From CAZZBK01 sp964652155 (lineage in GTDB: Bacteria > Planctomycetota > Planctomycetia > Pirellulales > PNKZ01), in assembly GCA_964652155.1 (NCBI GenBank), contig CAZZBK010000236.1, positions 1 to 5,538 on the forward strand: a DNA stretch of 5,538 nucleotides, written 5' to 3'. The first letter of the stretch is position 1, and each line of letters starts with the position of its first letter. Below, piece by piece: positions 5,477 through 5,538 of this stretch. The notes beneath the pieces were generated by a model. The model was not told the DNA's origin and made no database searches. It worked only from the letters and a program-made list of their open reading frames with translations. Made by a program: the position numbers and the translations under genes.

Positions 5477-5538
5477 TTACTTGAGCAACGCGCGGAGGCC
5501 GTCGAGCAGGACGCGCTCGACCTGCGGCGCGGTGTTCG
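5477..5538 (-). CDS. C-terminal end of an unidentified minus-strand gene (partial)
   Basis: Read on the minus strand from the window edge, one frame gives 19 residues beginning NTAPQVERVL and ending LRALLK before a TAA (5479-5477). The amphipathic helix-like composition and GC-rich third positions look coding. It converges on the DUF1552 gene across about 157 bases. The family cannot be identified from so few residues. Confidence 0.5.
   Translation of the reverse strand, partial: NTAPQVERVLLDGLRALLK

Overview
The window looks like part of a planctomycete genome, probably of the Pirellula/Rhodopirellula kind, at roughly 60-65% G+C. The main evidence is an adjacent pair of genes from two families best known from that phylum. 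One is a large 'planctomycete cytochrome c' protein with the domain order PSCyt1-DUF1587-(beta-rich insert)-DUF1595-DUF1592-DUF1588-DUF1585. The other is a Tat-exported DUF1552 (HxxSHH-motif) protein. Every complete native gene here appears to be exported, so the region serves the cell envelope or periplasm.

Layout. Positions 1-54 hold the last codons of a plus-strand gene. A minus-strand gene at 109-840 encodes a secreted protein resembling the heparin lyase I / polysaccharide lyase family. A divergent intergenic region of about 240 bases leads to the DUF1592-type gene (1084-3576; an upstream in-frame ATG at 1012 is less likely). The DUF1552 gene follows at 4048-5319. After an intergenic stretch of about 157 bases with a hairpin and a cluster of short degenerate repeats, the window ends in the C-terminal codons of a minus-strand gene (5477-5538).

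The most interesting part is 3573-4052. The two planctomycete genes are separated by a self-contained cassette of about 470 bp. It carries one small gene (3622-4005) for a four-helix-bundle protein of the 23S rRNA intervening-sequence (IVP/S23) family, at about 53% G+C. The cassette is bounded by arrays of 7-bp repeats in opposite orientation: GGTGTTT/TGTGTTG alternating on the left, four perfect AAACACC on the right. These make a 28-bp imperfect terminal inverted repeat (24 of 28 matching). The pentamer ATGAA lies at both outer edges. The left copy contains the DUF1592 gene's TGA stop and the right copy contains the DUF1552 gene's ATG start. Removing the cassette and one ATGAA restores an ATGA stop/start overlap, the usual junction of translationally coupled genes. 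I read this as a small mobile cassette that split an overlapping operon junction with a short target duplication and left both reading frames intact. The protein has no recognisable transposase or nuclease motif, so how the cassette moves is open.

Working together: the DUF1592 and DUF1552 proteins are probably an exported pair (haem-binding partner plus Tat substrate) of unknown biochemical role. The lyase-like protein suggests polysaccharide processing nearby. The four-helix-bundle gene is most likely a passenger, although its right-hand repeat array now forms the whole visible leader of the DUF1552 gene.
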